Source: Limnephilus marmoratus
Lineage: Eukaryota > Arthropoda > Insecta > Trichoptera > Limnephilidae
Direction: 5' to 3'
NCBI GenBank assembly: GCA_917880885.1
Contig: OU862913.1
Coordinates: forward strand, 30,327,286 to 30,391,285
DNA: 64,000 bases
The notes under the pieces: generated by a model
Told to the model about the DNA's origin: nothing
Databases searched by the model: none
Seen by the model: the letters and a program-made list of their open reading frames with translations, nothing else
In this document: in pieces, positions 60,247 to 64,000 of the stretch
Layout of the letters: each line of letters opens with the position of its first letter
Position numbering within the stretch: the first letter of the stretch is position 1
Translations under genes and position numbers: made by a program

Positions 60247-60452
60247 TTTCAATTCTGAATGGTGGTCAGGGTGGTCACCAGGGTAATTCTGAGAGTATTT
60301 CCACTCTGAAACGTGCCGAAAATATACCACATATAATTTTTAATTTATCAAATTGTGAAATAACAGGAATAAATCAAATAAAATTTACTTGTGCTAGTCG
60401 GGATTTGAACCCGTGACCTCCGGAGAGCCTTACCCCTCGACCACGGAGGCCT
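60247..60452 (-). mobile_element. SINE S1, 5' half with tRNA-like head, tail-to-tail with the previous copy
   Basis: The minus strand from 60452 reads GGCCTCCGTGGTCGAGGGG and GGTTCAAATCCCGACTAGC, with good A and B boxes. It is not a tRNA gene because it runs straight into the S1 body. Confidence 0.75.
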
Positions 60453-60854
60453 TTGAATATGACCTTCAAAAATTCGTTTTGATTTTTTTTATGTCAATGA
60501 GATTTCTGAGGCATGTGTGCGGTATAGATCGCGCAAGCAAAGTTAATGAGAACAACAATAATCTTTTAAAATTATAATGTGTATTTTTGCTTAAAATACT
60601 GCACATATTGCTGAAGGGAGTGGGAAGGGGAAGGAGATGGGAAAGAGGAAGGTTGGGCTGTATCACCTAGCTGTTCAAATCTGGTCACTAAATAAATTTG
60701 ATCATGCGACTTCCAGATTTGTAGCCAAGGGTTTGTAACAAAACAAAACTTTACACATCATTAAAAAAATATAATTTTATTTGGGGTGTTTTATTCATCA
60801 TTGAAAAAAAAAATTCTTTGTTTTTATCACAGAGAAACAGATAAATAGTTAAAT

Positions 60855-62399
60855 TCAAAATGGAAAGAGATCTTTCACCCAATCAAGGGGCTTTCTTCCA
60901 TTGGAATGATTCGACCAATCGTAGGCCTTAGAGCAGCTAGAACACCTGCAAGGAGCTTTCTGATTGGTCGCCGTATGCTGCTGTCCCATTGGTTGACATT
61001 GCTGGTGGCACTGCGTTGGTTTTGGCTGTACCTGACTTTGAGAGCTCTGACAAGCAAAAGACGAATTTATGGTAGTTTTTTCTGCCTGTTTTTGGGCTTG
61101 ATTGCAAGAAGAAGTACCTGAATTTTGGGATGGTGTTATATTGGAGCATCCGCAATAATTTGATGCAGAATTCGCGGCAGATCCTTGCGGAATACTCTGC
61201 ACAGGAGCTGATGATGAAACATGATGCAAAATCGAAGGATTGCTGTTTTGAGTGTGGCTGCAGGGTCTTTTAAAGTGTTCCAATGGCCCAATTATTGGTC
61301 TTTTAGCGATTTTTACGCAAGGACGACTCAAAATTGGTATTTTCGGTTGGGAGATAGCTGGAATTGGTAAAATCTGCTGCGGCTTTGACGGAATTGGTTG
61401 ATTCTGTTGTGGATATGATGAAATTGGAGGATTGTGTTGTGTAATTGGCGAAATTGGTTGTGAATTCGCTCTTTGGTTGCAGTTTTGTTGTGGTTGATTC
61501 TCATTCTGTTGTGTAATTGGCGAAATTGGTTGAGGATTCGCTCTTTGGTTGTAGTTCTGTAGTGGTTGATTCTCGTGGTTGATTGCTTGAGCTGTTTGGC
61601 TGGGAAGACTTTGTCCGTTTGTTGGTGCTTTTGCTGCACATCCGCAATTCTGATTGGTTTGAGGGTATGACGAAGAGGATTGAGGGAACGCTTGAGAGGT
61701 TTGTTGAATGTTTTGTGGGGTTTGTTGAATATTTTGAGTTGTCTGTTGAACACTTTGAGGAATTTGCTGGATATTTTGAGGTGTTTGTTGGGCTAGGGCA
61801 TGGTTTGAACACCCACAAGACGGCTGAGCAGGAGCTTCCACGACCAATTGCGGAGTTAGTGGTGGAACAGGGACCAAAATTGGCTCCTCCGATAAAGTAG
61901 GGTGTGAAGCGTGCATACACCCACAAGAAGGGTTGACTGATTCCACAGCTGCTGCAACAGGAGACTGGACAAGTGGTGTTGAAAACTGAGATGATTGTTG
62001 GATCGGCTCTTTCGAAACTGGAGGCTTAGTTTCTGAATGGGTGCAACCACAAGATGGCTTAACTTCTTCTGCAATATTAGCTTGAGTAACAGTATGGTAA
62101 GGACATCCGCAAGGTAGAGCTTCATTTCCACTTGACGCTGCACCAAATTTATTTTCATTTTGAACATTTTCTTCATAGTTTACTGCTGGTTTTGTAGGGT
62201 ATTCGTCGGTTTTAGCGAAGGTTGCAGAATATTCTTGGATTGGTAGCTCGTCGGGTGATTGCTGTTGGTTTTTGCTGTCGTGGGAGGAGTCAGGACTAGC
62301 AGAGGACCAATCAGAGTCGTGGGAAGCTATGAACTCATTCCATATCTTCATCTGAGCGTCGTCAACCCAATAGCCAGGAATCCACGCTGAAAGCGCACC
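60855..62399 (-). CDS. Unrecognised Gln/Pro-rich protein with spaced CGC motifs
   Basis: Minus-strand exon from acceptor ttccctacag (just above 62399) to the stop: about 514 codons in phase 0, starting GALSAWIPGYWVDD and passing a Met at 62349-62351. Six Cys-Gly-Cys motifs (LPCGCPYH, PSCGCTHS, PSCGCMHA, PSCGCSNH, QNCGCAAK, NYCGCSNI) and a final APCRCSSCSKAYDW are spaced along a low-complexity Q/P/S/N chain with NIQQTPQ and NQRANPQPISPI repeats. It ends KPLDWVKDLFPF. The upstream exon, presumably with the start or signal peptide, was not found up to 64000. An AATAAA on the minus strand lies near 60790. No family recognised. Frames in other phases are shadows. Confidence 0.75.
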   Translation of the reverse strand, partial: GALSAWIPGYWVDDAQMKIWNEFIASHDSDWSSASPDSSHDSKNQQQSPDELPIQEYSATFAKTDEYPTKPAVNYEENVQNENKFGAASSGNEALPCGCPYHTVTQANIAEEVKPSCGCTHSETKPPVSKEPIQQSSQFSTPLVQSPVAAAVESVNPSCGCMHASHPTLSEEPILVPVPPLTPQLVVEAPAQPSCGCSNHALAQQTPQNIQQIPQSVQQTTQNIQQTPQNIQQTSQAFPQSSSSYPQTNQNCGCAAKAPTNGQSLPSQTAQAINHENQPLQNYNQRANPQPISPITQQNENQPQQNCNQRANSQPISPITQHNPPISSYPQQNQPIPSKPQQILPIPAISQPKIPILSRPCVKIAKRPIIGPLEHFKRPCSHTQNSNPSILHHVSSSAPVQSIPQGSAANSASNYCGCSNITPSQNSGTSSCNQAQKQAEKTTINSSFACQSSQSQVQPKPTQCHQQCQPMGQQHTATNQKAPCRCSSCSKAYDWSNHSNGRKPLDWVKDLFPF

Positions 62400-62403
62400 C
62401 TGT

Positions 62404-63580
62404 AGGGAAAAAATAACAATTTAGTTAATCTATTTAAAAAAAACCAAATTAACATTCCCGGGTTACGAATAACTTAGGTGACCCACTTTTTGCTAATTTT
62501 TAACCCCCCTCCCCCCTCGGTGATAACGTATAGTATATTCCAAGACACCTCCTCCCTTTACAGTTTTCACTTAAGCTGAAGTCACAAGGTTCACTCGGAT
62601 GAAGGTTTACCCGATGAAATGTTCCATTCTCGTTTCACCGAGTGTTCAGACGGTTCCTTCGAAGGAAGAGTTCACTCGACATTCTCGCTACGAAGTCGTC
62701 GAGAGTAGTCGCGGCCGCATTGGAATTCGTCCGGCGCTGACGGCTAAGTTCAGGAATATTTACGATTTCAATTGACATTTCCGATAACGTCGAACTAAAT
62801 TACGAGCAATTGGCGATTCTTGTAAACAGTAAATAAATTTCAGCACCATAAAATGAATATATGGTTAAATAATAACCTGAAAACTGATATCTATCAGTAT
62901 TTTTGAACCATGAAAATTTTTTTATTCCAAAATAGGCCTCGCAATAAAATCCATATAAATGGAATATTTATTAACGTATCCAAAAACTAAAAACTGTTTT
63001 GGAAAGGTGATGAAATATGCTTCCAAAATTTATTATTAGAAATAACCACGTAATTTTTTAAATAGAGTAATTTTTAATGTAAACTTTTAAAAGTTAAAAA
63101 ATGGCTCTACTTGCTTTTATTGTAACTAAAATTACTGGTAACAAAAAAAAACAAAAACACACACACTTATTTTGTTAGACAAATAAATTATAAACGTTTC
63201 TGTCACCTCCCTTTTTTGTCGTTTCATATAAAAATAATTCATAAAAAATTCACAATGTTTCATAATTTTTTTTTTCAAATTCGATCAGAAACTTTGGTTC
63301 CATAGAAGTGAACATTCGTATTCTTTTGTGGTTAATTGTTATAAAGAATATATAGAAAATTATTTTCTCTTTCCGATACCGTTTATATCATATTTTTCAC
63401 TATGATAGTAAGGGAGAAACAACGATTTCTATGAGACGTGTAGGAGTTATTTCTAAAGCGAAAAAAAAAAACGGAGCATTTTGACGTTTAAGCCGCTCCG
63501 GCTACTCGTCCTCACGCCAGAACATTTCGGCCGACTGATTTGCGAGTGAAAGACTGTTCACTTATGTGCTCACATTCCAT
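62404..63580. other. Intron or upstream region with diverged repeats
   Basis: 62570-62720 has GTTCACTCGGATGAAGG and CCGAGTGTTCAGACGG words that weakly mirror 63640-63740 in reverse, suggesting a TIR element. 62940-63300 is a diverged M4 copy. No exon I can support. Confidence 0.35.
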
Positions 63581-63589
63581 TATTCCAAC

Positions 63590-63629
63590 AATGAAGCATT
63601 CCAACATTGTTGGATTGGAATGCTTCATT
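63590..63629. other. 15-bp perfect inverted repeat
   Basis: AATGAAGCATTCCAA (63590-63604) and TTGGAATGCTTCATT (63615-63629), 10-nt loop. Probably part of the surrounding repeat. 63640-64000 shows nothing else recognised. Confidence 0.65.
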
Positions 63630-64000
63630 CGGCACTGTCTCTATTCACTTTCGTGTTCACACGGTTCATTTCGAGGGAAAGAGGCAGAATGAAATCACGA
63701 AATGAACAATAAATGAATCATGTGAATGAGCTATTAGTAATTCATAAATATGGTTTTGAATCATTTCTTGCTAAGAAAAAGTTTAAAAATTTTTATTTGG
63801 CTTATATTTGTCTTTATTAATACGGCACTTGCTGCGTGACGGCAAGAGTGCATGCATACCTATAATTACAAGCGGAAAAAATATTATCAAGATTAAACTT
63901 ATGTCCAAATATATTGCACTATTGTGACTATGTGATAAAAACCTAAGCCCCCCGCCCCTCATAGTGAGCATGTGCGGTATTTTGAAGATCCAATCTCCCC

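Noticed and set aside
60391..60452. Candidate tRNA gene on the minus strand
   Set aside because: A and B boxes are good, but the sequence continues directly into the SINE S1 body and has no proper acceptor-stem closure.
63783..63971. Hydrophobic 62-codon minus-strand frame as signal-peptide exon for the CGC protein
   Set aside because: Its possible donor (gtatgc) leaves phase 1, which does not join the phase-0 exon at 62399.

Overview
The window is an intron-rich, AT-rich and heavily transposon-laden stretch of an insect (arthropod) nuclear genome. GC-rich exons with GT..AG borders sit among mariner, hAT, pogo-like, TTAA-flanked, Helitron-like, copia and many non-LTR elements. The order cannot be fixed from sequence alone; the non-LTR families do not look lepidopteran to me.

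Positions 2595-47876 (+ strand) hold 22 consecutive coding exons of one conserved gene, exportin-7 (XPO7, Ranbp16 in flies). All intron phases agree, and together the exons encode about 1060 residues ending in a TAA stop at 47874-47876. Only the start codon and roughly the first 35 residues are missing, presumably in an exon before the window. The introns are packed with nested mobile elements: TTAA-flanked short elements in several families, two SINE families (S1, S2), four non-LTR lineages (L1-L4), a hAT-type and a Harbinger-type short element, a mariner remnant, an internally deleted copia element, an uncharacterised 1.95-kb terminal-inverted-repeat transposon, and several minisatellites.

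Two features stand out in the XPO7 introns. First, exon 16 (29631-29760) has an inverted copy about 24 kb upstream, in the intron between exons 1 and 2. There, a composite of antisense exon plus reverse-transcriptase fragment is tandemly repeated five times (5131-6140). Exon 16 and its array therefore lie in opposite orientation on the same pre-mRNA. Second, a 125-bp insertion (9119-9243) with an 11-bp target duplication carries a motif with the layout of a minimal type I hammerhead ribozyme.

Downstream of XPO7 (47.9-64 kb) are minisatellites, more nested elements, a fold-back element, and two minus-strand genes I do not recognise. One (53784-55776) encodes a small, probably secreted, N-glycosylation-rich protein with a 10-residue T-T-E-C-P-D repeat. 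The other (60855-62399, 5' end not identified) encodes a Gln/Pro-rich protein with six spaced Cys-Gly-Cys motifs. All functional statements come from reading motifs by eye; no database search was possible.
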